From Ruegeria profundi (GTDB lineage Bacteria; Pseudomonadota; Alphaproteobacteria; Rhodobacterales; Rhodobacteraceae): DNA of 64,000 nt. Under the pieces are notes generated by a model. That model ran no database searches and had not been told where the DNA came from. It saw nothing but the letters and a program-made list of their open reading frames with translations. Position numbers and translations under genes: made by a program. The stretch covers positions 372,001-436,000 of the forward strand of contig NZ_LQBP01000003.1 in assembly GCF_001507545.1 (NCBI RefSeq), read 5' to 3'. This document shows, in pieces, positions 52,337-60,389 of the stretch. Position 1 is the stretch's first letter; each line of letters begins with the position of its first letter.

Positions 52337-53209
52337 TTATATCGGTTTGGCAGCTTGCCTAATCCAATCGGCGAATTTCCTAACGCCGAGTTTGTTGCGC
52401 GTCAGCGGATTGAGCACAAGACTGTAGGCAAATCCACGCAGCATAGGACCGGGAATTTGACGGTAGCGGCCTGAGCTCAGACCTTCATCCACAAGTGCGC
52501 TGCTGGACAACAGCAGCCCCAGCCCCTGATCCAGCGCGTTAAATGCCGAGCTTTCATCGCTGAAACGGGTAATGCGGTCCGACGGGAACGGTTCCCCGGC
52601 TTCCTTGAACCATTGTTCCCAGGTTGGGCCGCACATGTCCGGATTGCGCCAGCGATACCCCAAGAGCCGACTGTCTTGCAAACCCATGTCTGGGAACTCC
52701 GCCAGGCCGACGGGGACATAGTGGTCATAGAACAAAACTTCCGCTTCTTCGTTTGCGGCGCCCTTCGGACCATATCGGATCGCCAAATCCAACCGGTCAG
52801 CCCGCAAGTCCAAAACCTCATCGTCGGTTTCAACCTCGACCCTGACCTCGCCGTGCTTGTCGAAGAAATCTGCCAAGCGCGGAACCAGCCAGCGTTCTGC
52901 AAACGCATGCGTGGTCGTGATCCGGACCAGCGATTGCTCGACGTCTTTGTCGAGCATTTCGAACGCCTCACCCAAGGTATCAAATGCCATCTGCAGCTTG
53001 GGGGACAACTCCTGCCCGGCGGTGGTGAGCGTGATCTGGCGGGGGCGACGCTCGACCAGCTGGAACCCGAGGTAGGCTTCCAAGTGCCTGATCTGGTGGC
53101 TGACGGCGGTGGCGGTGACGCCCAACTCTTCCGCGGCTTCGGCAAAGCTAAGCCTCCGAGCGACTGCCTCGAAGGCGCGAATTGCGTTTAGCGGCGGTAG
53201 CTTACGCAT
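52337..53209 (-). CDS. LysR-family transcriptional regulator (GcvA-like)
   Basis: 290 aa. N-terminal winged helix: LNAIRAFEAVARRLSFAEAA and ELGVTATAVSHQIRHLEAYL; then a substrate-binding domain with AERWLVPRLADFF and LDLAIRYG. It is divergent from the ABC operon that begins 106 bp away, the usual arrangement for a LysR activator controlling its neighbour in response to the transported compound or a derivative. Confidence 0.93.
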   Translation of the reverse strand: MRKLPPLNAIRAFEAVARRLSFAEAAEELGVTATAVSHQIRHLEAYLGFQLVERRPRQITLTTAGQELSPKLQMAFDTLGEAFEMLDKDVEQSLVRITTTHAFAERWLVPRLADFFDKHGEVRVEVETDDEVLDLRADRLDLAIRYGPKGAANEEAEVLFYDHYVPVGLAEFPDMGLQDSRLLGYRWRNPDMCGPTWEQWFKEAGEPFPSDRITRFSDESSAFNALDQGLGLLLSSSALVDEGLSSGRYRQIPGPMLRGFAYSLVLNPLTRNKLGVRKFADWIRQAAKPI

Positions 53210-53235
53210 AGTATCTCTCGTTTGCGAAAAAATAT

Positions 53236-53251
53236 CTCAGCATGGCCTGAG
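53236..53251. promoter_or_regulatory. Inverted repeat between lysR-type gene and ABC operon
   Basis: CTCAG-N6-CTGAG, a perfect 5-bp dyad, lies in the 105-bp divergent promoter region, 27 bp upstream of the LysR start. LysR proteins bind interrupted dyads in this position; the assignment is inferred from position only. Confidence 0.35.
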
Positions 53252-53314
53252 GAATGGTCATTTGTTTTCTTGCCCGCTCTTTCTGAAACTCGTGAGATGA
53301 AAAAGGAGGAAGAG

Positions 53315-54430
53315 ATGACACACAGCATTATCACCTCACGGAGGCGGTTGATCAAGGGGGGGCTTGCTGCCGCGGCAGTGCTCGCCAGCCCAACAGTTCT
53401 GCGCGCACAGGGTCAACGCGAGTTGTCGATGCTCACCTGGGCCGGCCATGCCGACCCCGACGTGATCGGCGCATTTGAAGAAGAGCACAATGTTCGCATC
53501 CGCGCCAAAGAGTATGTCGGCGGTGACCAGATGCTGGCACAAATTGCACAGTCTCCAGCGGGAACTTACGACGTGGTCCTGGCGGATGCGGAATATGTAG
53601 TGCAATTGCAGCAGGCGGGTTTCATCGAGCCGCTGGCCGCCGAGGACTACCCGTTTGATGACTTCTTTCCGGAGTTCCAGAATTTCCGCGGCCACTGGTT
53701 CGACGGCGAACCCTATGCGGTTTTCCTACGGTTCGGTTTCCTTGGGCTTTCCCACAACCGCGCCGCGATGAGCGAAGCGGAAGCCCGCAGCTACCGCAGT
53801 ATGTGGGACAGCCAACATGAGGGTCGGATCGGCCATTTCGACTGGCATTTGCCCAACCTTGGCGCGTTGAGCCTTCTAAATGGCAACGCGTCGCCGTTTG
53901 ACCTCGACGAACAACACTGGACGGAACTGACCGATACGATGATGTCGCTCCGGCCGCAGGTGCGCGGGTTCTATGATTACGGCGGCATGTTGTCCGCGCT
54001 GCGCTCAGGTGAGGTTGCCGCGATCCCCGGAATCGGCGACTGGATCACCGGTGTGCTGGCCCGCGATGGCGCCGATGTCACTACGACCATCCCCGAAGAA
54101 GGCGGCCTGCAATGGACCGAGTCGCTGTCGATTGGCGCAGGCTCCAAAAATCAGGATCTGGCCCGGACCTTTATCCAGTACATGATGTCTCCGGAAGGTC
54201 AGGTGAAAACCGCCACGCTCAAGGCCTATCCGGCCATGATTCCCACAAAGGCGGGTTGGGCTCGGTTGAACGATGAACAACCGGGCGAGGCACAGCGCCA
54301 GAACATGGTGTTGAACGGGCCGAACGCGCTGGATGAAATCCGCGCCGGGCGTATCCGTTTGCGGGAACTTCCGGTGCAGCAATCGCTGGAAACCTGGAAC
54401 GACGCCTGGACGCGCTACAAAAACGCCTGA
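53315..54430 (+). CDS. ABC transporter solute-binding protein, polyamine (PotD/PotF) type
   Basis: 371 aa periplasmic binding protein. The N terminus TSRRRLIKGGLAAAAVLASP is a twin-arginine-like signal ending near LRAQG. ATG 53315 has AAGGAGG 7 bp upstream; longer readings lack a site. The SBP_bac_8-type core starts ELSMLTWAGHADPDVIGAFE and includes DVVLADAEYVVQLQQAGFIEPL and RFGFLGLSHNRAAM. Substrate is probably a polyamine or other organic amine, fitting the permease and ATPase types downstream. Confidence 0.9.
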   Translation: MTHSIITSRRRLIKGGLAAAAVLASPTVLRAQGQRELSMLTWAGHADPDVIGAFEEEHNVRIRAKEYVGGDQMLAQIAQSPAGTYDVVLADAEYVVQLQQAGFIEPLAAEDYPFDDFFPEFQNFRGHWFDGEPYAVFLRFGFLGLSHNRAAMSEAEARSYRSMWDSQHEGRIGHFDWHLPNLGALSLLNGNASPFDLDEQHWTELTDTMMSLRPQVRGFYDYGGMLSALRSGEVAAIPGIGDWITGVLARDGADVTTTIPEEGGLQWTESLSIGAGSKNQDLARTFIQYMMSPEGQVKTATLKAYPAMIPTKAGWARLNDEQPGEAQRQNMVLNGPNALDEIRAGRIRLRELPVQQSLETWNDAWTRYKNA

Positions 54431-54439
54431 TGCAGGTCT

Positions 54440-54463
54440 GGCCCCTGCTTTGTAGCGGGGGCC
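54440..54463 (+). terminator. Intercistronic hairpin after the binding-protein gene
   Basis: Stem GGCCCCTGCT / AGCGGGGGCC (one G-T pair) with loop TTGT, 9 bp after the binding-protein stop and 23 bp before the permease start. There is no T tract, so partial attenuation or mRNA 3' protection is more likely than full termination. Confidence 0.6.
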
Positions 54464-54486
54464 GCAGCCCTATCGGAGATACCGAC

Positions 54487-55374
54487 ATGACTTTCCCTGC
54501 TATCCCGGCCCGTAATTCGGGGCGCCGGTACCAATCCCTGTTCCAGCGCGCTTGGCAGGCCCTGTGGGTGTTGCCGCTGCCCGTCTGGCTACTTTTGTTT
54601 TTTGCAGTGCCGCTCGGCTTGCTGGTGGCGATTTCCTTCTGGTCGGTGGTGAATTACCGGCTGACACCGGACGCAACGCTGTCGGCATGGCGCTATGTTC
54701 TAGGTCTGGATTTCCTCTGGGCCAGCTTCTGGCGCAGCTACGGGCTGTCGCTGTCCAGCGCGGTCGCGATTTCGCTGTTGGCCTTTCCAGCATCCTACGC
54801 GATGGCCTTTGTAGCCACTCCGCGCCAGCGACTGATCCTCTTGGGATTTGCGATTGCACCGTTTTTTACCAGCTATCTTGTCCGTATCTATTCCTGGCAG
54901 GTGTTCCTTGCCGAAGGCGGCGTGATCTCTTCCATTGTTCAGGCGTTTGGCGGTAATGGGGAAAGCCTTCTCAACACCTATTTCGCGTTGTTTATCGGCC
55001 ACGCGACGCTGGCCTTGCCGGTCGTTCTCATCCTGCAAACCATCGCGCTTGCCAATGTTGACAGGACCGAAATCTCTGCTGCGGCCAACCTTGGTGCGCG
55101 TCCGGGCGCGATCCTGTTCCGCGTCATTCTGCCGGCTGCCCGGCCCGGTCTGACACTGGGGCTGCTGTTTGCCTTTCTGCTGTCATATGCAGAGTTCGTC
55201 AGCGCAGCCTACCTGGGCGGCGGCACTTTTCAGACACTGCCGATCCTCGTGACGGACCTTGTCCGAGCCGGTCAGCAATGGCCACGCGCTGCTGTTGTAT
55301 CGCTGCTGATGATCGCCAGCCTGCTGGTCACCGCCTTCGTAACCGTCCTCTGGGCGTACCGCGAGAAAGGATAA
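54487..55374 (+). CDS. ABC transporter permease, PotB/PotH type
   Basis: 295 aa with six hydrophobic segments. ATG 54487 follows CGGAGATACCGAC; an ATG at 54430 overlapping the previous stop would add residues from the hairpin and is rejected. The conserved cytoplasmic loop is ISAAANLGARPGAILFRVILPAARPGL, the EAA motif of polyamine-type permeases (here quoted in part: AAANLGARPGAILFRVILP). Forms the membrane channel with the next permease; genes are separated by 3 bp. Confidence 0.9.
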   Translation: MTFPAIPARNSGRRYQSLFQRAWQALWVLPLPVWLLLFFAVPLGLLVAISFWSVVNYRLTPDATLSAWRYVLGLDFLWASFWRSYGLSLSSAVAISLLAFPASYAMAFVATPRQRLILLGFAIAPFFTSYLVRIYSWQVFLAEGGVISSIVQAFGGNGESLLNTYFALFIGHATLALPVVLILQTIALANVDRTEISAAANLGARPGAILFRVILPAARPGLTLGLLFAFLLSYAEFVSAAYLGGGTFQTLPILVTDLVRAGQQWPRAAVVSLLMIASLLVTAFVTVLWAYREKG

Positions 55375-55377
55375 GAT

Positions 55378-56199
55378 ATGCCCCCGCATTTAAAACATTC
55401 CTTGCCAAAAGCCTTCTGGATCGCCGGGCTCGCAGTGGTCTTCCTGCTGCTCTACGCGCCGATCCTTTCAGCGGTCCTGTTCTCCTTCAGCGCCGACCGC
55501 TTCCCGAGCCTTAATATGTCTGGGTTCAGTACCGAATGGTATACGCAAGTCCTAACAGACCGCGCCATGTTGGAGGCCCTTTGGAACAGTCTTACGGTTG
55601 CCGGGCTCACCGCGTTGATCGCCACGGCACTAGGCTTTGCCGCAGCTTATGCGGACTACCGCTTCAGGTTCTTTGGCCAGAAGGCCGTGTTGGCCCTGGC
55701 TTTGCTGCCGCCGACGGTACCGCTGGTCATCCTCGGGCTGGCCATGCTGGCCTTTTTCTCTCGTATCGGTATCGCAGGCACGTTGATGGCCGTGGTCGCC
55801 GCCCATGTCGTGATTGCCGCACCCTTTGCAATGGCGATATGCCGGTTGCGGTTGGCACAGCTGGATGAGACGCTTGAGATTGCAGCACAAAACCTCGGCG
55901 CGCAGCCGTATTCCGCGCTCATCCGCATCGTGCTGCCGCATACGCTGCCTGCCATTCTTGCCGCCTTCCTCATCACGTTTGCCGTCTCGTTCGACGAATA
56001 CGTGATCTCATGGTTCACAGGCGGGTTGAACCAGACCATTCCGGTTGCGGTTCTCAACACGCTTCAGGGTCAAGTCGACCCGACCATCCACGTTATCGGC
56101 ACAATGAGTTTTTCCGTGACGCTGACACTGGTTCTGATCGCCCTTGCCGTGGTCCTGAGCCAAAGCGGCGGCGCCATGTCCAAGGAGGAGACACAATGA
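55378..56199 (+). CDS. ABC transporter permease, PotC/PotI type
   Basis: 273 aa, six hydrophobic segments. The EAA loop is LEIAAQNLGAQPYSALIRI followed by VLPHTLPAI, and the segment FAVSFDEYVISWFTGG is characteristic of PotC-like permeases. Ribosome site GAAAGGAT precedes ATG 55378. The stop overlaps the ATPase start (ATGA). Confidence 0.92.
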   Translation: MPPHLKHSLPKAFWIAGLAVVFLLLYAPILSAVLFSFSADRFPSLNMSGFSTEWYTQVLTDRAMLEALWNSLTVAGLTALIATALGFAAAYADYRFRFFGQKAVLALALLPPTVPLVILGLAMLAFFSRIGIAGTLMAVVAAHVVIAAPFAMAICRLRLAQLDETLEIAAQNLGAQPYSALIRIVLPHTLPAILAAFLITFAVSFDEYVISWFTGGLNQTIPVAVLNTLQGQVDPTIHVIGTMSFSVTLTLVLIALAVVLSQSGGAMSKEETQ

Positions 56200-57314
56200 C
56201 CAACGCGCATCTGAAATTGGACGGGCTTGCCAAGTCCTACGGCCGCTTCGTCGCCGTCGAAGAGTTTTCGCTTGATATATCCGAGGGGGAGTTCATTGCA
56301 ATCATGGGTCCGTCAGGCTGTGGCAAAACCACGACCCTGCGCATGCTTGCCGGGCTTGAAACCGCAAACCGCGGCCAGATCACGCTTGCGGGTACTCGGA
56401 TCGACCAGTTGCCCGTGTGGGAGCGTGAAACACCTCTGGTCTGGCAGAGTCTGGCGCTGTTTCCTTTCATGACCGTGCGTGAGAACGTCGAATTCGGACT
56501 GAAGATGCGCGGGGTTTCCCGGGCAGAACGCCGACGTCGCGCCGATGACTGGCTGGAGCGGCTGGGCATTTCCAGCTATGCGGATCGCAATGTCGCGCGT
56601 CTTTCAGGTGGTCAGCGCCAGCGCGTCGCCCTGGCCCGCAGCCTTGTGCTGGAGCCCAAGGTGCTGCTCCTGGACGAACCGCTCTCGGCCCTTGACGCCC
56701 ATATGGCGATCAAGATGCAGGGCGAGTTGAAAAAGCTGCAACGCGAGCTTGGCATCACCTTTGTCTATGTCACCCACAGCCATTCCGAGGCCTTCTCGCT
56801 TGCTGACCGCGTGGTCATCATGAACGCCGGTCGGGTTGAACAAATCGGAAGCCCGCAGGATATCTTCTTACGCCCCCGCAGTAAGTTTGTCGCACAATTC
56901 GTCGGCGGGATCAGCCTGCTGGAAGGCCGTGTGTCAGACAAAGAGGATGGCAAACGCTTTCTCGACACACCGGACGGCAAAGTCCGGCTTGCCCACGGCG
57001 CCGGGCTGGCTAAAGGCGCCACGGCGGATCTGGCCGTTCGGGCGGACAGGATCTCCGTTACGGTTGAACCGGGCTGGGGCGAAAACGAAATCGCCTGCAC
57101 TCTGATCTCAGAGGAATTTGCCGGGGCTGTCGTCAATTTGCACCTTGAAACCGCGTCGGGTCACAGCCTTGTGGCGCAACTTCAGCAGCGGGATCTGGAG
57201 CAGTTGGACGCAAGCATCGGGGCGCGGGTCTATGCGTCTTGGCACCCCGACGACGGTTTTCTGTTGGAAAGTACGCGACAATCGGGATCGAGCCCCAGGG
57301 TGAGGGCTGCATGA
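56196..57314 (+). CDS. ABC transporter ATP-binding protein, PotA type
   Basis: 372 aa. Walker A GPSGCGKTTTLRML, Q-loop WQSLALFPFMTV (Trp before Gln where many have FQ), signature LSGGQRQRVALARSL, Walker B VLLLDEPLSALD, switch His in YVTHSHSEA. Residues about 285-370 form the TOBE domain typical of polyamine and Fe/Mo-type importers. ATG 56196 has AAGGAGGAG. It overlaps both the preceding permease and the following small ORF by ATGA, so translation is coupled. Confidence 0.94.
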   Translation: MTNAHLKLDGLAKSYGRFVAVEEFSLDISEGEFIAIMGPSGCGKTTTLRMLAGLETANRGQITLAGTRIDQLPVWERETPLVWQSLALFPFMTVRENVEFGLKMRGVSRAERRRRADDWLERLGISSYADRNVARLSGGQRQRVALARSLVLEPKVLLLDEPLSALDAHMAIKMQGELKKLQRELGITFVYVTHSHSEAFSLADRVVIMNAGRVEQIGSPQDIFLRPRSKFVAQFVGGISLLEGRVSDKEDGKRFLDTPDGKVRLAHGAGLAKGATADLAVRADRISVTVEPGWGENEIACTLISEEFAGAVVNLHLETASGHSLVAQLQQRDLEQLDASIGARVYASWHPDDGFLLESTRQSGSSPRVRAA

Positions 57315-57445
57315 GGTTGGTTCTCGACGATAACCTGGGCGCTCTGCACCGGACAGGATCGCAGGCGCTCGACAGCGACCGCCGATTGCTGGCCACTGCG
57401 GCCATGGTCGAAACACTGCTGATGCAAAAGGAAACCTTGACATGA
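57311..57445 (+). CDS. Small 44-aa ORF within the ABC operon
   Basis: A 44-codon frame starting ATG AGG TTG GTT and ending at TGA 57445. It overlaps the ATPase stop and the deacetylase start by four bases each (ATGA at both ends) and has GAGGG 5-6 bp upstream of its ATG. The peptide begins MRLVLDDNLGALHRTG and is mostly helical-looking and soluble. No family is recognised. The tight double coupling argues that it is translated, either as a functional small protein or as a coupling leader. Confidence 0.55.
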   Translation: MRLVLDDNLGALHRTGSQALDSDRRLLATAAMVETLLMQKETLT

Positions 57446-58338
57446 TCCGCAACCCGATCCGATGGCCGAACGGCGCCCGCTGTGCCTGTGCGATTACGTT
57501 CGACGTGGATGCCGACAGCCTGATCCACATTGCCCGTCCGAACGACGGGCACCGCCGTCTTTATCCGATCAGCATGGGCCGCTATGGCCCGAATGCCGGT
57601 GTACCGCGTATTCTTGAAACCTACCGGCGGCTGGGGCTCAAGCAGTCGTTCTTCATGCCCGGCTGGGTGATGGAACAATACCCCGAGACGGTCGAGGCGA
57701 TCATGGCCGGTGGGCATGAGATCGGCCACCACGGTTATCTGCACGAAGACCCCGCCGAGCAGAGCGCCGATGAACAGACCTATTGGTTTGAACGTGCGCT
57801 TGACGTTCACCGCAAGATGACTGGCAACACCCCGCGCGGCTATCGCGCCCCGGTCTACAATGTCACGCCCGAGGTGCTGTCGCTCGCCGTGAAGCATGGA
57901 CTGACCTATGAAAGCTCGATGATGGCAGATGATCTGCCCTATCGGATCGACACCGCAAACGGATCTCTCTACGAATTGCCGGTGCATTGGGGCAGCGATG
58001 ACTGGCCGCCTTTCGCGCATTTTGACGAGATCGGTTACAAGATGCCGGTTATGTCGCCGCGCCGCGGGTTGGAAGCGTCGTTCGACGAGTTTGAGGCACA
58101 ATACGAGGCCGGAGGGCTCTGGATCGGCATCTGGCATCCGTTCCTGACCGGGCGGCTGGCTCGCTGGCGGGTGGTGGAGCAGTGGCTCGAAGATGTGCTG
58201 GCGCACCGTGACGTGTGGTTTGCGCCGCTGGAAGAGATCGCAGCCTATGTCGCAAAGCTGGAAGCCGAAGGGTCTTGGCAGCCGCACCGTGAACCGGCAG
58301 CCCCCTACGGTCATCCCGTCCTGCAGGAGAAAGAATGA
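57442..58338 (+). CDS. NodB-fold polysaccharide deacetylase family protein (PuuE/PgdA-like amidohydrolase)
   Basis: 298 aa. NodB-homology domain: metal Asp in TFDVDADS, HxxxH pair in HEIGHHGYLHE, and the GYRAPVYN motif. No signal peptide, so cytoplasmic. Cytoplasmic members of this branch cleave small C-N substrates (for example allantoinase PuuE) rather than polysaccharides. Located in an amine-type transporter operon directly before a DUF1989 gene, it probably hydrolyses the imported nitrogen compound. Confidence 0.88.
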   Translation: MIRNPIRWPNGARCACAITFDVDADSLIHIARPNDGHRRLYPISMGRYGPNAGVPRILETYRRLGLKQSFFMPGWVMEQYPETVEAIMAGGHEIGHHGYLHEDPAEQSADEQTYWFERALDVHRKMTGNTPRGYRAPVYNVTPEVLSLAVKHGLTYESSMMADDLPYRIDTANGSLYELPVHWGSDDWPPFAHFDEIGYKMPVMSPRRGLEASFDEFEAQYEAGGLWIGIWHPFLTGRLARWRVVEQWLEDVLAHRDVWFAPLEEIAAYVAKLEAEGSWQPHREPAAPYGHPVLQEKE

Positions 58339-59063
58339 TGGATATCGCCTATCCGCCTTTTGATGCCGCGCGGCCCGATGGTGAAAACCCCAGCGCTCAT
58401 GAAACGCTGGCGCCTGATGGCCGTCTAAGCCCGGAAAAAACCTATACGATCCCAGCCCGTCAGGGGCGGGCAATTCGCGTGCAAAAAGGAGAGCTATTGT
58501 CGGTCATTAATCGCGACGGCAGCCAGATCGGCGATTTCTGGGCCTTTGTCGAAGGTGATTGCAACGAATATCTGTCGATGGAACACTTGCGCCCCACGCT
58601 GCGTTGCATCTCGCCACACCCCGGCGATGCGCTGGTGACCAACCGGCGCCGCCCGATCCTGACTTTGGTTGAGGACACCTCGCCCGGTGTTCACGACACG
58701 CTTGTCGCGTCTTGCGATATTCACCGGTATGCCCAACTTGGGCATCAGGGATATCACGACAATTGCACTGACAATCTGCGCATGGCGCTGGCGGCAATCG
58801 GTTTGCGCCCGTCATCGGTGCCGTGCCCGCTGAACCTCTGGATGAACACGCCGGTCGTCGAAGGTGGTGCGATGGAGTGGCGGGCCCCAGTCTCTGCCGC
58901 TGGCGATCATGTGCTATTCCGTGCGGAAATGGATGCCGTGGTGGTGATTTCCTGCTGCCCGATGGATCTTTTGCCTATCAATGGCGAGGATGCGCAGCCG
59001 CGAGCGTTGGAGGTCATGCTACACCGCATTGGTGGATCAATCACTCCGCGCAAAACCGTTTGA
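58335..59063 (+). CDS. DUF1989 / urea-carboxylase-associated family protein
   Basis: 242 aa. Family hallmarks: IPARQGRAIRVQKGE, NRDGSQIGDFWAF, PCPLNLWMNTPV, and VISCCPMDLLPINGE near the C terminus. Members occur with urea carboxylase and amine or guanidine degradation genes; their biochemical activity is not well defined. Start ATG overlaps the deacetylase stop. Last gene of the LysR-linked operon, reinforcing a role in use of an organic nitrogen source. Confidence 0.88.
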   Translation: MMDIAYPPFDAARPDGENPSAHETLAPDGRLSPEKTYTIPARQGRAIRVQKGELLSVINRDGSQIGDFWAFVEGDCNEYLSMEHLRPTLRCISPHPGDALVTNRRRPILTLVEDTSPGVHDTLVASCDIHRYAQLGHQGYHDNCTDNLRMALAAIGLRPSSVPCPLNLWMNTPVVEGGAMEWRAPVSAAGDHVLFRAEMDAVVVISCCPMDLLPINGEDAQPRALEVMLHRIGGSITPRKTV

Positions 59064-59133
59064 CTGGAAAGGGTATTGTCACATTAACTTTCGTCCGGTT
59101 GCTTATGCCCGCAGTTGGGCGTAGGTGACATCG

Positions 59134-59820
59134 ATGAAGTCATCGTCTTACAAACGCCATCGGCTTCCTCCTCAGATTATCGCGCGCGCGGCGTGACTAT
59201 ACGTTCGCTTCAATCTGAGCCTTCGGGAAGTTGAGGCGTTGTTGCCGCGGCGCGGGATCAATGTGTATTGCGAAACTGTACAGCGTCGGGTCATCAAATT
59301 CGGGCCGGCCATAGCTCGAAACTTCCGGCAGAGGTACGGCCGTCCAGGTGATATCCGGCATCCGGATGAAGTCGCCGTGAGTATCTCAGGTCGCCAGCAT
59401 TGGCTTTGGCGCGCGGTCGATTAGAGTGGCGTCGTACTGGACGAAATCCTCCAATCGAAACAGGACAGACGGGCGGCAGAGAGGTTGTTGCATCGCCTGA
59501 TAAAGCAACTTGGTTTCAGTCCCAAGCGGTTCATCACGGACAAAATGCGTTCATATGGCGCCGTCAAGCGAGTGGTCGCGCGGGGTTCGGACCAGAGGTC
59601 GTGCAAAGGTCTCACCAATCGAACTGAAAACAGTCATCTCCGTTTCCTATAGCAAGAAAAGACAATGCAAAGACATCGCTCTCCAGGAGGGTTGCAAAGG
59701 TTTGTGGCTACCCATTCAGCCGTTCGGAGTTGCTTCAATGTCCCAGCTTGCCGCCGCTCAGCCTTAACAATCTGATATCACCGCCTCGAGGCCCTTGACG
59801 CCTGTAGTGCCGCTACTTGA
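59134..59820 (+). pseudogene. IS6-family transposase pseudogene with in-frame stops
   Basis: One continuous 228-codon frame has IS6 transposase similarity from start to end, interrupted only by four stop codons. N-terminal part: RHRLPPQIIARAA-stop-LYVRFNLSLREVEALLP; central DDE part: HPDEVAVSISGRQHWLWRA, PKRFITDKMRSYGAVKR and NRTENSH; C-terminal part: RHRSPGGLQRFVATHSAVRS. Stops replace a Trp (TGG to TGA), a Gln (CAG to TAG) and Arg-like positions, all explainable by single transitions. No frameshifts. Terminal inverted repeats were not found by eye. Confidence 0.88.
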
Positions 59821-60389
59821 GCCGCTTAAAACCGGACATCAGATTCCTCAGTGATCCAAGGTTGGGGAGCAGCGCAAGCCATCCATGCACTCGCAACTGA
59901 CCCGAACCACCCGATGGAGGGCAAACCAAACTGGTGTTTAAAGTTTCGTATCGAACTCTACCAATGCTTGTACTTTTTGCTTTAGGTGAACAATAACTAG
60001 TCCAGTCCCAAAATCGAGCACAATACGGAGATAATACCAGCGTTCTATCGTCATTTGCGCCACATTTTTGCCTTAAAGAAGCGCCCAAATTTAATTGTTT
60101 GAATGTAAATATTTTTGACGCAGCTGCGTCTTTGGGTAACGAGATGAAGCAACGGATCGCGGTGAGCATTGCACCCGCAATCAGAATTGAAGCTTTTGAA
60201 CGGGTTGATTTCAGTGAAAAGCCCCGTTGGGCCAGCTTTGGGCAAGTCCGTAAACTTGCCTCGTACCGACCCCTGAAAGCTTGTTTTGTCCATCTTGATC
60301 GCTGGATGAAAATCCAAGCCCTCGTGCATTTGATGGAGACCTCTTTTCGACCCCCTTTTGTTTTCGACGCAAGCTCTTGGGGGTAAGCA
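59821..60389. other. Intergenic region between IS6 pseudogene and acyltransferase
   Basis: 569 bases. Both strands contain open frames (a minus-strand one of about 216 codons spans most of it and runs into the next gene; a plus-strand one of 95 codons ends 3 bp before the next start). None shows a recognised family, a ribosome site or convincing composition. It may contain further decayed insertion-sequence DNA. Confidence 0.35.
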
